NCBI RefSeq assembly: GCF_019578655.1
Contig: NC_063263.1
Span: 20,769,001 to 20,833,000 of the forward strand
From: Ricinus communis
Lineage: Eukaryota > Streptophyta > Magnoliopsida > Malpighiales > Euphorbiaceae
Length of the DNA stretch: 64,000 bases
Direction of reading: 5' to 3'
Shown: in pieces, positions 47,261 through 60,355 of the stretch
How the letters are laid out: the number at the start of each line of letters is the position of its first letter
Numbering within the stretch: the first letter of the stretch is position 1
Translations under genes and position numbers: made by a program
The notes under the pieces: generated by a model
Told to the model about the DNA's origin: nothing
Databases searched by the model: none
Seen by the model: the letters and a program-made list of their open reading frames with translations, nothing else

Positions 47261-48645
47261 TCCCTAGGTCACACCACCCATCAATGGTATGAAACTATAT
47301 TTTATTTAAATATATATAATCTCGCAATGGGTATTATTCATCATATCTGAGTGAAAAATTGTTACAATATTGGATCGGGTTACGAGTTGATTCGAATCTA
47401 TTTGTATTTATAATTATATATAAATAATAAAAAGAAATAGATATCCAATGATAAATTACTACTATGCGTGGCACGAATATTTATATGTACATAAGATTGG
47501 ATACGTCATATAAAAAGTTATCATTACACTAACTTCTACTCTCTCATAATCAAAGAGAAAACTCTCTGCAATTGTGAAAATACAGGGTACTTGGGTTGTG
47601 ATACAAGAGTGCAAGATTTAATAACTCTCTATGTAATTCATTCGGTCCATTTGAATCTTCAATAAGGGCCGGATAGCCTAAAAGTCACTCTAAAAGCTGC
47701 TCTACTCTCTTAAGAATGGTTACTATTCTGACTCGAACAGAGAAATGATTTTACAATTGAACAGATCGAACTATCATGAAAACCTAACTGGAGGCTAATC
47801 TTCAATTGGATACTGCTATTAACTGTAAAAACTTCTTCAAATTCTTTAACTAAGCCGTTTATCTTTTAGTAGTACAAACAACTTTAACTTAGAACAAAAA
47901 TCCACCACTATTAACTTCGATACCCCTTGTAGAAATTTCAAAAAGTCTGCATGAAATTTGATAAATGGGAAAATGAGAGAAAATCCTTATAAACAACTTT
48001 GATTTGTTCTTTTCTCTGCATGAAATTTCCAATAAATTCAAGAAATTTCCAGTCTTAGGAAAATAGAGAGAAAATTCTTATTTACAATTTTAAATGGGAA
48101 ACTGAAAAAATCCTTACTTATATATAAGTTTTGAACCAACAATTTTATAAACCTTTGCTCTTCACCAAAACCTTTTTTCTTTTGGCTACTGCTGATCATC
48201 TTTTAGATTAACGGTGATCCCTTCTTATTTTTATTTATATTCTTCTATTTTGATCGCTAAATACAGATCTTTTATTTGTATGTTTTTTTATTTATTATTA
48301 CTATTAGAATTTCTTAATTTCTATTTTTATTGAGTTTTTATTCCCTTTATGGAGATTTTGATTACATTTTATGGGATTTGAATCTTTCTTTCTGGATGCA
48401 TTCACAAAATGGAGCTGCATGTTGATAGTAAGAACTTGTTTGTTGATGGTCTCACAATCAGACTCATTTAAAGATCAAAGAGTCGATTTGTGATTTAAAA
48501 TAACTATTGATTGGAGCGCACAGATCTCCGAGCTTATAAGTTAAAAGAGTTTTATCAATGCAATTGAAGATATGAATACAAGTTTTTAACTCTTTAAGTG
48601 ATATTTTTCTTTTGTACTTCTTGATTGTAGTGATCTTTATTTTTA
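47261..48645. other. Intergenic, nothing recognised
   Basis: AT-rich DNA upstream of DIR1-like copy 1 with no open frame of note and no clear repeat ends. Confidence 0.45.
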
Positions 48646-48649
48646 GAAA

Positions 48650-49036
48650 AAATTACAAATTTGGTGTTTTAACTTTAAGTTCTTTTAATTTTGGTGTCTA
48701 AATTACTTTTTTTATTTAATTAAGTGTTTAGGCTACTAAAAATAATAATTTTCTTTTAATTAAGTATTTAGACTACTAATTTTTTTTGATATAGTACCTT
48801 TAGCCAGTTTTACAGGTTAAAGTGTTTATATGAGTTATTTGAACATGAAATTGAATTAATACCCTTTTTAAAGATAATATTCTACTTTCATTTTTTTTCT
48901 TTTTTTAGTATTATTTTTTAAAAGATTTGTACATTTCTCGAGAAATTAAAAGAAAAAAATGTAAGATTCTTCTTTTTATTCATTCATTCAAATAAAAAAA
49001 TAAACAGTATCTTTTATTGTTTTATTTTGTTGATTC

Positions 49037-49080
<44 letters not shown>

Positions 49081-49365
49081 CATCTTTATCTTTTTAGTAA
49101 TAAAAGAATATTTAATAAAAAATAGAAAGAAGACCAAAGCATAAGAAAGAGAAGAAAAATAGAAAAAAATAGTAAGTAACAATGAGTAAAAATATTTAGG
49201 TCATTTCATATGTAAATGTTGAGTTAAATTATTACTTTAACTTGTAAACCATGTAAGAGATACCATAATATATATATATAATAACAAATTCAGACACTTG
49301 ATTGAATAAAAAATAATTCAAACACTAAAATAGAAAAACCAAAAAATTAAGACACCAAATTTGAA
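48650..49365. mobile_element. Inverted-repeat MITE with TA core, probably Mutator-like
   Basis: The left arm begins ACAAATTTGGTGTTTTAAC and continues to AATTAAGTGTTTAG (about 48655-48735). The right arm is its imperfect inverse, ending GACACCAAATTTG (about 49285-49364). Arms of about 80 bp enclose a non-coding core with (TA)15 at 49041-49070 and a short CA run. No clear target duplication was seen. The arms resemble those at 19300-19890. Confidence 0.65.
49041..49082. repeat. (TA)n(CA)n microsatellite
   Basis: Fifteen TA units are followed by GACACACACACAC. Confidence 0.95.
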
Positions 49366-51784
49366 AGTCTTATTGACTATATACAAAGAGAAAATTGGTA
49401 CAGTTCAAGATAACGATTTTTATACTATAACACGATTCTGAAAATTCTTAAATTCTCGGAATTCTCTAAACCGTACTCATTCCTAATTTTGGTCCAACTC
49501 ATAAGTATCTTTCATAACATTGATGGGTGGAAAAAGAGTGAGTAAAATTCAATGAGATGATAGACAAATAACTAGAGAGACCGCCCAATATACCACCGTT
49601 TAAAAATCCTGAAACTTTTAAGAATAGCAAATCTTATATCTTTAGAAATCTTATTTTTTTTTTTTTTTTTTTTTTTTTATAATCAGATCATAAGAAAAAT
49701 TATTTTAAAATCCACCTCAAAGAATGGAATTTTCTGGATGACCAATCATCATGCTTAATTCTCTAATCCTCCACAAATCACCGCCATTTTGCTTCCTTTT
49801 TAAATTTTTTTTTGGTGAAACTAATGCAACAATTACTATTGATAATATATAAATATACCACTATTCAATCAGATCCTTAAATATTTAATCTCTAACTGTT
49901 ATCTCTAATTAATACTTAGACAATTAAACATTTTAAAACCTAATGCTATGCTTCGGTTGCAGAGTCCAAAATAGCCCTGCCCAAGTTGGGTCATAGTATC
50001 TAATTTTTTATTTTCACTTTTCCGAACCGTGAAGTCTAGCAATATAAAGCTTTATCCACTATTGACTTAACCCAATCTCAGAGAAAGTCAAAGAATGAGA
50101 ACCCAAGCCATAATGTTACTCCTACTTTCATATCACTATTAGGGCTTTGTTACTAGTTCTGGAGAGAAAGTGGAGTGAAAAGATGTAATATTTACCCAAT
50201 GGATGTAAATTACTCTATTAGTGTAAACTATTCTGACCCAACTCATAAATATCCTACAAGGAGAAACAATGGTGGAAAAACAGCGAGTAAAACTCGGTGA
50301 GAGGATAAACAATAACAAGGAGAAACAGATAAACATTTTAAAATCATAACTCATACTATACATATAACCTGAAAATTGTTAACCAACTGTACAAATGCCA
50401 GTAATAAAATATGATAATTCTGAATTGGTCTCAATAACAAAATCATCAAGTAACAACGATAAAATCTAATACAAACTCATAGATATACCTCGAAGATCTT
50501 GGTAGCAATAGGCACAAAGATATCTTACCTAGTAGCCCAAGCGCAAATCTCTATTATATGCGCACAGACATGCCCTCAAAAGGCGACTACTTAGTATACG
50601 CCCTAAAGCCATGTATATAGTGAATGATGTCCCAAAGACAGTAAATCATTTATTTTGTTACTGAATCAACATCCGACATTCAAGGTGTGATCATTTAGGC
50701 CACATATATGAGTGTTATTCAGCTATATAAAATCTAATATATAAATATAAAAAAAAAAACTAAACTGCCATTATCCATTCCTGAGTTCTATAGAAGAATA
50801 TTTTAATTTTTTACATCGAATTTTATAAAAATAATGACTTTTCTCATAAAAGTATTTAAATAAAACTAATCATATAATATAATTAAAAATTACAATGTTA
50901 TAAGTTTATTCATTCACGTAGTATGCATGATCCAAGTTGAATATATCTTCCGCTCAACTTGCTAACTTTTTCTCGAATTGACATTATACACTTAATCCTA
51001 TAAATCACGCATATATATAATTTAAAAATAGTCAAAATCCTATTTCTTGATAATACCTAACTAATTTCTAATATCTAATATATAAGTATAATATTATTTT
51101 TATTTAAAAATATTACTTTTATTTAATCCTATTAATTATCTTTTTATTTTAATTAATTTTACTAAAAATTTAGCAGCATCTGTTTTGTAAATCAGACTAA
51201 TTCTCTTTATGAAACGGTCCATTTCCTGCTAAAAACACTTCTATAATTACAAACTTACATATCCATAGTCAAGTTGAGTCCCCGAACTACTTACTATTGC
51301 CAAAGTTCCAATAACATTAGTACACAAGAATCATTAGCTACTTAAAATACTATTCATTTATTATGCCTAAATAAATTCAATTAATAAGTATAAATTAGCT
51401 ATCAAGCTTAGTTCAGTCAAATTCAATATTTAATTATCTATTAAAACCATTAGTTATCAATAACTAACTTAAAACAATTAATTACATGATCAATTATCTA
51501 TTAATGAATCCAATTAAACCAATTATACATACTCTAAGTTAAGCTTTCAATTATTAATAGAACTATTACAGTTACAATTATGATTTACTATCCATTCACC
51601 AATCACGTTTGTAAAAAGAAAATCATTTTCTTTACCAAATTAACATTTACTTATGTTGAATCAATTTAATTTAATCTGAATAACTAATTAACCCACTAAT
51701 TAAATTTTTATTCACCAACCAATTAACTAAAACATCTCATTCAAATAATAAATTTAAATAACTAACTCAAATTAAATAACTTAA
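49366..51784. other. Intergenic with an unclassified dispersed repeat
   Basis: No gene is seen. A 25-base T run is at 49654-49678. The part 50140-50720 holds phrases (GCACAGACATGCCCTCAAAAGG, AGTATACGCCCTAAAGCC, GATGTCCCAAAGACAGTAAATC) that recur in diverged form at 63850-64000. They are probably parts of an LTR-type repeat family. The remainder is AT-rich. Confidence 0.45.
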
Positions 51785-51792
51785 GTCTAAAA

Positions 51793-52967
51793 TATGACTG
51801 AGCACGGATAGCTCCAATTCAGTTATTTATAAATCACTAGTACCGTACCAAACCTCGGTTCTTTTAAAATTTAAAATACGAATATCGTACCAAATATAAA
51901 TGGTACCATATTGTATTGAACTAATTTTTTCAGTTCCGTACTATTTTCGGTTCTAACATTCACAGAAAATACGAATTTATATCTTACCTTTAATCAAATA
52001 TATTAAAAAAATACGATTGACATCCAAATGAAACTATTATAAGAATTAGAATTAAATAGAATTGCAATTACATTCTTAAATAACTTGCTTTGCAATTTAG
52101 TCCACTTACAAATATAATAATTTAATATTCTAATATAAACTATTAAAATATCTGCTATTGCTAGCAAATAATATTTTGCAGATGGCAAGCATTAAAATAA
52201 AAAAAATTACAAACTATATACTAAAATATAAGTCTAATTTTAAATGTGAGAAATGCGGCTAGCATAGTGTTTATGAATCGAGAGCCTAAGTGTGAGAAAA
52301 TAAACTCATGAACTGAGATTTGAGACATGCAGCTGGCTGCTGTAGTAGATGGTATTAGTAAAAAAGAAATTAAAACTTAAGTATAAAGTGCATTAGTAAT
52401 ATAGTATATACACTATACAACAAATATTATATATATATATATATATAATTATTAATTAATATATATAAAAATTCAGTTATATGGTTTGGTCCAGATCAAT
52501 ACAAAATGGCTCAGTTCTGGTACGGTTATTACTAAAGAACCAGTACCATACCGTAATAGTAAAATATTTTTGGATTAGTATAGTTCGATTATAAAGCTCT
52601 TGGTTATTTTGGTTGTGGTACTTTTCAGTATGATTATTCGGTTCATATATATATATATATATCATCTATTCTTAATGGAATATAAAGTATATCTAATATA
52701 TAGTTAATAATTTATAGGTATTATATAATATATATAATTATTAATAAATATATATAAAAATTCAGTTATACGGTTTGGTCCAGATCAATACAAAATGGCT
52801 CAGTTCTGGTACGGTTATTACTAAAGAACCAGTACCATACCGTAATAGTAAAATATTTTCGGATTAGTATAGTTCGATTATAAAACTTTTGGTTATTTTG
52901 GTTGTGGTACTTTTTAGTATGATTATTCGGTTCAGGCGGGAATCACCAAGATACATGCTCAGCTCTA
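51793..52967. mobile_element. hAT-type MITE, copy B, with perfect target duplication
   Basis: The left end TATGACTGAGCACGGA and the inverted right end (TAGAGCTGAGCATGTA read on the other strand) are terminal repeats. Perfect 8-bp direct repeats GTCTAAAA flank the element at 51785-51792 and 52968-52975. It is the same family as 12462-13426. It is about 210 bp longer because an internal segment is duplicated. No coding capacity. Confidence 0.88.
52447..52935. repeat. Internal direct duplication of about 200 bp inside hAT MITE copy B
   Basis: Copies at about 52447-52645 and 52737-52935 share TTCAGTTATA, GGTTTGGTCCAGATCAATAC, GGTACGGTTATTACTAAAG and ACCATACCGTAATAG. They differ by only a few bases. 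The copy at 12462-13426 has only one such segment. Confidence 0.9.
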
Positions 52968-52975
52968 GTCTAAAA

Positions 52976-53879
52976 TCAAGTTTTCTTGTTTTAAATAACT
53001 ATACTCTTAAATTCTTTACTTGATAGTCCAAATTAACATAATGAATACATATAACATTTTGCATCAATTATTAATTTACTATTTCCATACAATAAGCTAT
53101 TAAATTATAATATCATTACTACAATTGTCATTCAAAATCAATTTTTGTGCTTCTGATCGCTGAATTTTCACCTTCAAGGGCACATGGCAACTGTAGTATA
53201 GAATTATAAATCAAAATCGATCCCATGAGAATAAGATCTAATATATATGTCTAAAAGTGTGTAAAATAAATTATAAAATTTATAGTAAAAATTATTAAAA
53301 CTAACAAAATAAAAAAATAGATTGATTATTGGATTTTAGAATACTGGAGATCTAGATTTCATCTAATGGATTAATTATGGATAACAATTCTAAAGTTTAT
53401 TCTTGAATGCAATTTTTTCTAAAATATATTAATTGTCTATCAAGTAATTTGCCTATATCTAATCAAGCAATTATCAATTCTTAAGGATAATTACTTAACT
53501 AAACCCGTTAAGCAACAATTATTCTAGATCTAGATCTGTATTTCTCATTTAAATTCATCATACAAATCCTAAAAAAAAATACTATAGTGGCCAATAAAAG
53601 CATTTACGATAATCTTAAGAATAATAAATTAAGAATTCAACAAACTCTATATTGAATCTATAATCAAAACCAACAAATTACATCTTTCTCTCTACAATGA
53701 GAGTTTGGTTGTTCATGGTTATAAAGCAATAAATATAAAGAAAAACTAAAGAAGACATAATTAAGAAAGAGTTAAGATAAATACTACTTTGAATCATGAA
53801 AATTAGAAAGCCTCCTTAAATCATGTAGCCAAATCTTAGATCTCCATTCAAAACAATGTATGTAATACCAGTATCTAAG

Positions 53880-53929
<50 letters not shown>

Positions 53930-54174
53930 TCTCAAACTAGAGGCTTAAAAATAATAATAATTAATTAATTAATTAATGTGTGAAATTGAATTAACAAATT
54001 ATATTTTAAAAATTCTGGATGAAATATAAGAGATCATTGTCGAGTCTTAAATTTAAAGAGGATTTTAATATTGGATTAAAATAAAAAAAAAATTATTAAT
54101 TTATATTAAATTAATTTGCTTAAATAGCAAATTAGATAAGTGATTTATATAAAGGGTAAATTATTTCTTTATAA
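52976..54174. other. Intergenic with (AAT)n microsatellite
   Basis: No gene is seen. There are perfect AAT units at 53881-53929, followed by an AATT-rich tract at 53947-53976. Confidence 0.6.
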
Positions 54175-56546
54175 ATGTCACACTCAAAAAATTTTCAGAG
54201 TTTTTTAAAAGGAAAGGAATTCTACACCAAACTACATGCATTAATACCCTGGAACAAAATGAGATCTCAGAAAGAAAAAACAGACATCTATTTGGAGTCA
54301 CAAGAACCCTTCTTTTTTAAAATAATGTTCCAACTACCTACTGGTCGGATGCCATCCTAACCGCCACATATCTTATCAATAGGTTACCAAGCGTAAAATT
54401 AAAAAATCTCAGTCTATTAAAAATTCTCAAGGGAAGAAAAATAGAATTAGGACACATTCGAATTTTTGGTTGCACCGTTTTTGTCCATATTAAACGACTT
54501 AACAAGTTCGATAAAAGCTCAATTAAAACCTTATTTTTAGGATACTCCACAGAAAAAAGGGTATAAATGCTATGATCCCACCACACACAGAACTTATGTC
54601 TCCAGGGATGTGTCATTTATAGAACATGAACCCTACTACAAGGAGTATGACCATCATGGTACTAATCCCAACCATATTCATGGGTCACACACTTTACTAT
54701 TTCTGCATAACCCTGTCTTTTCTGACAGTAGCAGTCAAGAACAGGACAATCACCTAGAAGGGGAGCAAAATACAAACTTAAGGACAATTCCTTCAGGGGA
54801 GACAACGTGACAAGCAATGAAGAAATCGTGCCACCTCCTTACGAAGAAATTGCCTTAAGAAGATCCATTTGATCGACCAGGCCTCCTGTCAGTTTAAGGG
54901 ACTATGTTTCCTATAAGGTATCGTATCTGATTCAACACTTCATCACTTACGAGTCAATGTCAAAACAATATCAAGCCTATCTAGGAAACATCACAACACA
55001 CACAGAATCTACATCCTTTTATGAAGCGAACACTGACCCCAAGTGGTACAAAGCCATGAAAGAAGAACTTTGTGCTCTAGAAAAAAATAACACGTGGAAT
55101 ATTGTTCCTTTACCATTAAAAAAGAAAACTGTAAGGTATAAATGGGAGTAAAAAATAAAATATAACTGTGATGGAACAATCGAAAGATACAAGGCTAGGT
55201 TAGTAGCCAAAGGGTCTACCCAAACTTCTGGTGTTGATTACCAGGAAACCTTTGCACCGGTAGCAAAAATGAATATTGTCCATATTTTACTGTCTGTAAT
55301 TACTAACTCAGGATGGAGTTTGTTCCAAATGGATGTTAAAAATGCATTCCTTTAAGGCACTCTGGAAGAAGAAATCTATGTGACCCTTCCCCCAGGTCAC
55401 AAGTCCACATCAGATGCTTCCCTGGTATGTAAGCTAAAAAAGGTAATTTATGGATTAAAGCAATCCCCAAGAGCATAGTACACCAAGCTAAGCCTCTTTC
55501 TCTTAAATATCAATTTCAATAAACGCACGTCAGATTCCTCTATGTTTGTAGAACACACTCACACATACACTATTATTATTCTTGTATATGTGGATGATAT
55601 CATCATAACCGGTAACGATAATGAAGAAATTGAAAAAGTTAAATAGGCTAAAGAGGGAATTCGACATCAAAGATCTAGGTCAATTATCATACTTTCTTGG
55701 AATAAAAATAGCCAAATCACATAAAGGCCTGTTTCTGTCTCAAAGAAAGTATGTACTCGACCTTCTAAAAGAAACTGGAAAACTAGGAGCTAAACCAACA
55801 AATACTCTAATGGAAACCAATGTTAAACTCAATTTGGAGGACGGTGATCTACTAACTAGCATAGGGCATTATTAACTCCTAGTAGGTAAATTAATCTATC
55901 TAACCGTCATTAGACCTGATATTGCTTACGCAGTAAGTATGGTAAGCAAATTTATGCATGCTCCTTGTACCAGTCATCTGGAGGCTATTGATAGAATACT
56001 TAGGTATCTCAAGGGCACTCCAGGTCAAGAAATCTGGATGAACAAAATAACACTAACACCATAGTTAGCTTCTCTGATGCAGATTGGGCAGGAAGCAGTG
56101 ATAGAAAATCAACTACAGGTTTTTGCACCTTCGTAGGAGAAAACTTGGTAACATGGAAAAGTAAGAAGCAAAGTGTAGTGGCAAGATCGAGCGCAGAAGC
56201 TGAATATTGAGCCATGGCATCTACGGTGAGTGAACTCATTTGGATCAAACAATTACTCCTCGATATGAAAATAGAATGTAAAGGACCCATGCAAATGTAC
56301 TGCGACAATCAAGCGGCTTGGCATATAGCATCCAACCCAGTGTTCCATGAATGAACCAAGTACATCGAAGTTGATTGTCACTTCATCAAAGAAAAAGTAT
56401 AATCAGGAGAAATCGAGACACCATTTGTTAGAAATCATGATCAGCTAGCTGACATATTTACATAAAGTACTCAACAAGACAAACCATCAAATCATCCTCA
56501 ACAAGATGGATTTTGTCAACCTATACGAACCCAACTTGAGGGGGAG
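54175..56546 (+). pseudogene. 5'-truncated Ty1-copia pol: integrase end, RT, RNase H
   Basis: Coding sense begins in the middle of the integrase core (KNFQSFLKGK..). It runs through a piece reading YLINRLPSVKLKNLSPLK in a shifting frame near 54365-54420, IFGCTVFVHIKRL and GYKCYDPTTHRTYVSRDV (about 54550-54605). RT has DPKWYKAMKEELCALEKNNT at about 55035, [26 protein letters not shown] and ILVYVDDIIITGND at about 55580-55620. RNase H has FSDADWAGSSDRKSTTGF at about 56070, ARSSAEAEY and the closing ADIFT. Many stops are present. The gag, protease and 5' LTR are missing. It is a different copia lineage from the element at 39431-44368. Confidence 0.85.
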
Positions 56547-56856
56547 TGTTAAAAGTAGAAAAACAAACAACACAGAAACAAGCAACATAGAAGTCTCAGA
56601 AACTGCGCAGGCAGAAAGCCTGTGCAGGTCTCTTCCTCATAGACTTCCAAAAAAGGGAGCAACCATTTCTGCCAAAGAGAAATGCCACTTCAACCTTTCT
56701 TGAAGAAGAATTGGATGTTAGACATAGGTCTCAAGGCAACCGTTACTATAGGATTAGGCTACCGTTGAAACAGTATATATATAAGCAACAACATTCAACC
56801 TATAATACTCAGAATTTTATAATACAATTCATCATTTGATTACTCAAACTTCAACA
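56547..56856 (+). mobile_element. 3' LTR of the truncated copia element
   Basis: Preceded by the polypurine tract TTGAGGGGGAG, it starts TGTTAAAAGTAG and ends ACTTCAACA. It holds a TATA-like GTATATATATAAGC at about 56774-56787. No 5' LTR or target duplication is available for comparison. Confidence 0.75.
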
Positions 56857-57239
56857 AATTCTAGAGTCCGCTTCTCTCTAAGACCGATCCAAGAGTTGGT
56901 TTTTAACTCGAAAAAACTTTGGATTTGCTTGATTGTGCCATAATTCCCTAAAAACACATAAATAACAATTAAGTAACTAAATCACATTCAAAGTTAAATC
57001 ACATTCAAACTCTATAAATTATAAGAATAACACCAATAAACACTCGGTAAAATAATGAAAATACACTTATAAATTACTGTTATCAATGGAGCAATATTTT
57101 GCCTATTCTTACATGTTGGAATTATTGTGTGCTTGTATCAGGTGATTATGTCGCGATCATGCAATGTGATGATTGTAGAAGTCATATAGAGTCTTTCGAT
57201 AATACATAGAAAGTTTGAAGTTTTGTTTAAAGGTGTCAA
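56857..57239. other. Intergenic, nothing recognised
   Basis: Short AT-rich stretch between the copia LTR and the LINE-like fragment. No gene seen. Confidence 0.4.
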
Positions 57240-57712
57240 TCAATCATGAGCTTAGAAAATAGAATTTCTTTGCTGAATCTCTATCAAGCAAGGCGTCAGA
57301 CGCAATAAATAATTTATTGCCTGTCACTAGAGGAAATCTTAGAAAGGTTGAATTTGATGTTAGCATGGATGAAGTTGATCTCACCCAATCTGAACGAGAA
57401 GTTAATGAGGAAGAAGCATTGTATGTTTGGTTTTTGTTTGTGGTTTTTCTGCTTGTCATGGCTTTGCCTGTTCGGGTGTTGTTGCTGCTGGTTTAAACTC
57501 TATAACAGTTCGCGTATGCTTTCTGCTGCTCGTGTTGTTGCGGCCCACTTATTTCATAGTGATGTAGTTTGTTTCAGTTTTTCTTGTTTTGCTTTGAACC
57601 AGTTGATATTATTTTGTTGCTTAGTTTTTAGGAGGAGTATTTTCTTCAATTTGTACTCTTTGTGCAAATTGGCTTTTTAGCTATATTAATAAAATTATTG
57701 GCTTATCAAAGA
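57240..57712 (+). mobile_element. Probable LINE (L1) 3' end fragment
   Basis: A short coding-like segment (VEFDVSMDEVDLTQSEREVN, about 57348-57407) is followed by G/T-rich DNA. It ends with TTTTTAGCTATATTAATAAAATTATTGGCTTATCAAAG, the AATAAA-containing close typical of plant L1 elements before the poly(A). It is inserted at the left border of duplicated segment D1 copy 2. A frame of 110 codons here is Cys/Phe/Leu-rich and is not believed to be a gene. Confidence 0.5.
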
Positions 57713-57717
57713 AGAAG

Positions 57718-58262
57718 GAAGGCTGAAGTTATAAATACTTCAAAAGCGGACCACCACTTAATTTACAGATTGGTTCATTATATTAACTAAATAAGTTATA
57801 ACAAACAATTGGAAAAATTCTAAGGTCAATATGACTCAATATACAGTGTTGATATATAGTCTTGATATCAATGGTCTAAAGATTAATAGAAAACATGTTT
57901 AACTTGTATTATAAGTTAGAGGTAGGGGCGCTCTAGAAAACAACTAAAGAATGTGATTGATCGTAAAGTAAGAACAACTCTTCCTCACCATGGAAAATTA
58001 CAGTGTTTCAGCAAAAGAATTTTCAAATGGCAAATTGGAAATCAAATGCCCCAAATTTTCCAAGTGTTGTTTTGATTCTTGGAAAATTAGAAATGAATGT
58101 CCCAAGTTTACTAGTTTTCCTACCAACTATCCGGTCAATGTTAACTTTGATTTCCACACGGAAATGATATTTTCCAAATTATTAGTACAAATCAACGACT
58201 GTACATATGGTGCCAAAAAATTGACTCTCAAAGTCTATGTTTCAATTTTGTTGTCTTAATAT
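57718..58262 (+). repeat. Duplicated segment D1, copy 2 (partner at 17878-18395)
   Basis: It matches copy 1 end to end in the same orientation. Here the frame 57990-58259 is open for 89 codons (MENYSVSAKEFSNGKLEIKC at the start; Cys- and Phe-containing). It has no signal peptide or recognised domain. It lies about 0.75 kb from the DIR1-like duplicated block, so it may belong to the same original neighbourhood. Coding status is undecided. Confidence 0.65.
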
Positions 58263-59019
58263 GTAGTCTTTTAATTGAAGAGACATTTAGCTGGCCTGTT
58301 TTCTTTAATATACTTATATATATATAGATATATATTTATTGATATATGTCTTTATTTAATACATCCACGAGTATTGCATAAAGATATTTAAATATTACTA
58401 AAAAATAAAATTCAAATTTATATTAGGTTAAAGTAAAAGATAAATATATTTAAATATTATAAAAAAATAAAATTCAGATATTTGTTCGATTAAATCAGAT
58501 ATTAAAGTATTAAACTAACTAATAGATACAAATTCAAAAACATAAATATATATTTGCCCAATATATATCGACCTAGTCAGTTAATTTCTTTTTTTTTTTT
58601 TCTGAAATAAATGTTTTCTTATATACATATGAGCTGAATTTTAAAAGTGTTTTAGATAAGTTTTTAACATATGTCTAGCAAAAAAATTTATCATAAAAGT
58701 AACTGACATGACATTACTAAAAAGATCTAAGATTTTATTGTATTAAAATTGCTATAGGACGTTGTTATCAATATATTTAATATGTTGAATGATAATTAGT
58801 TTTCAAAGTTAAACAATAATTCTAATAAAAAAGTTGTCAAAGAGCCATTGCACCAATTAGAACTAATAAAAGGTTTAGAGTTCGTCTAACGACTATTTGT
58901 ATATTATTTATTAAATATGACACAAGGTAAAATAGGCTTGTACTCGTCTATGTTTTAAGTTTAATGGGCATTTGGATTTGAGATAATATTGGAAATATAA
59001 AACTATTTTTGTGCCTTTA
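58263..59019. other. Intergenic, nothing recognised
   Basis: AT-rich with a short TA/GATA tract near 58312-58335. No gene seen. Confidence 0.45.
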
Positions 59020-60237
59020 TTTAACAGCTTAAATTTTTGAGTTAGTAAAATGTTTTTTTAACCAAAAGATTTAATTTTATACATTATGATACTAATTTTG
59101 AAACTTACAAACATTAAAAATATCATGAAACCTATTTATGATAATGTTTAGCATATAATATTTATTTTAAAGATTACACCCGACAAACACTTCAAAAATA
59201 TTAAAAACTTTTTCAATTAAGAAGGTTTTTAATTAAAAAATATAAATTTTTGTTAATTTCTATATGAATCTCTTTATTATTTGTCGGACTTTATATGTAA
59301 ATTTATATTTAAATAAAGAAATAAAATTTTGGAGTTTTTGAATTGAAAAATTATTTACAATCACTGACAAAACGTATATATAATCGAACCTTATTAGCAT
59401 TTTATTTTATTTTTAATTTATTTCTTATCTACTGTAAGTCTAGTAAAGCATTGACTATATAACAGAGAGATAATTTCTTAATTTCTCTCATCGTAAAGGT
59501 GATAAATTTCCACTCATGGTAATGCATTATGGATGTGAGGGTCAAAAACCTCTTAAATTTCACATGTGAATACTAATTTTATTGAAACAATTTTTTGTAT
59601 GGTGGGAAGTTAGAAAAGGGCTAGTCCTAATATTACTATAATTCAATAATCAATCAAGAACAAAGGTAGAAGTTAGTTATAATTATTATAGTGAAACCCA
59701 ATGACTAATTAGGAACTAAGAACTTATGAGTGCAAGCTTATCAAAATGATGAGGAATCAGCAATCACTAAATTCCCAATATGCGATTTGTGTATTTTTAC
59801 TAATCTGATTTTTTCTTTTCTGTTTTATTTTTCAAAGAAAGAAGATCTATTATTAAGCTTTAATGAAAATTACATTCTAAAGATTGCCTCAAAAAAATCT
59901 TACCATGTAAAACCCATAAGGATAAAACTACAATAAGGGATAGACAAGTTAATTACTAATTATGTTTGTGTTGTATGCATTGCCAAACATTTGGACTCCA
60001 TTGAATCGTTTATAGACTTCTCTAAAAGGGAAAAAGAACAAAGTAAGTGTTAAAAATCAAACCGTTAGACTCTTGTATAATGATTAAAGAAAAAACATAA
60101 ACTTGGAATAAGAGTAACTAAAAAGCACCCAGTAACATAAACGTTTTAAAGATTGTCACAATATATATTTGGATAGAATCCTAGCTCATACATCAAACGA
60201 AAGACAAAAACCACAACAATAATAGAAATCAAGTACA

Positions 60238-60243
60238 TTTATT
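60238..60243 (-). terminator. Candidate polyadenylation signal of DIR1-like gene 2
   Basis: Minus-strand AATAAA about 113 bp past the stop codon, matching the position in copy 1. Confidence 0.5.
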
Positions 60244-60355
60244 AATACTATAAAAAGCTAAGAAAGAAAGATTTTTATACATCTCTCTTTTCTTTAAAAT
60301 CTATATATATTCTTTTTTGTTACTTTCTTTGCTGGTTTATCTCGATAATAAACCT

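Noticed and set aside
57348..57680. 110-codon Cys/Phe-rich frame as a secreted cysteine-rich peptide
   Set aside because: It overlaps the probable LINE 3' end, and its coding-like part is in another frame. The Cys richness comes from TG/TTC repeats.
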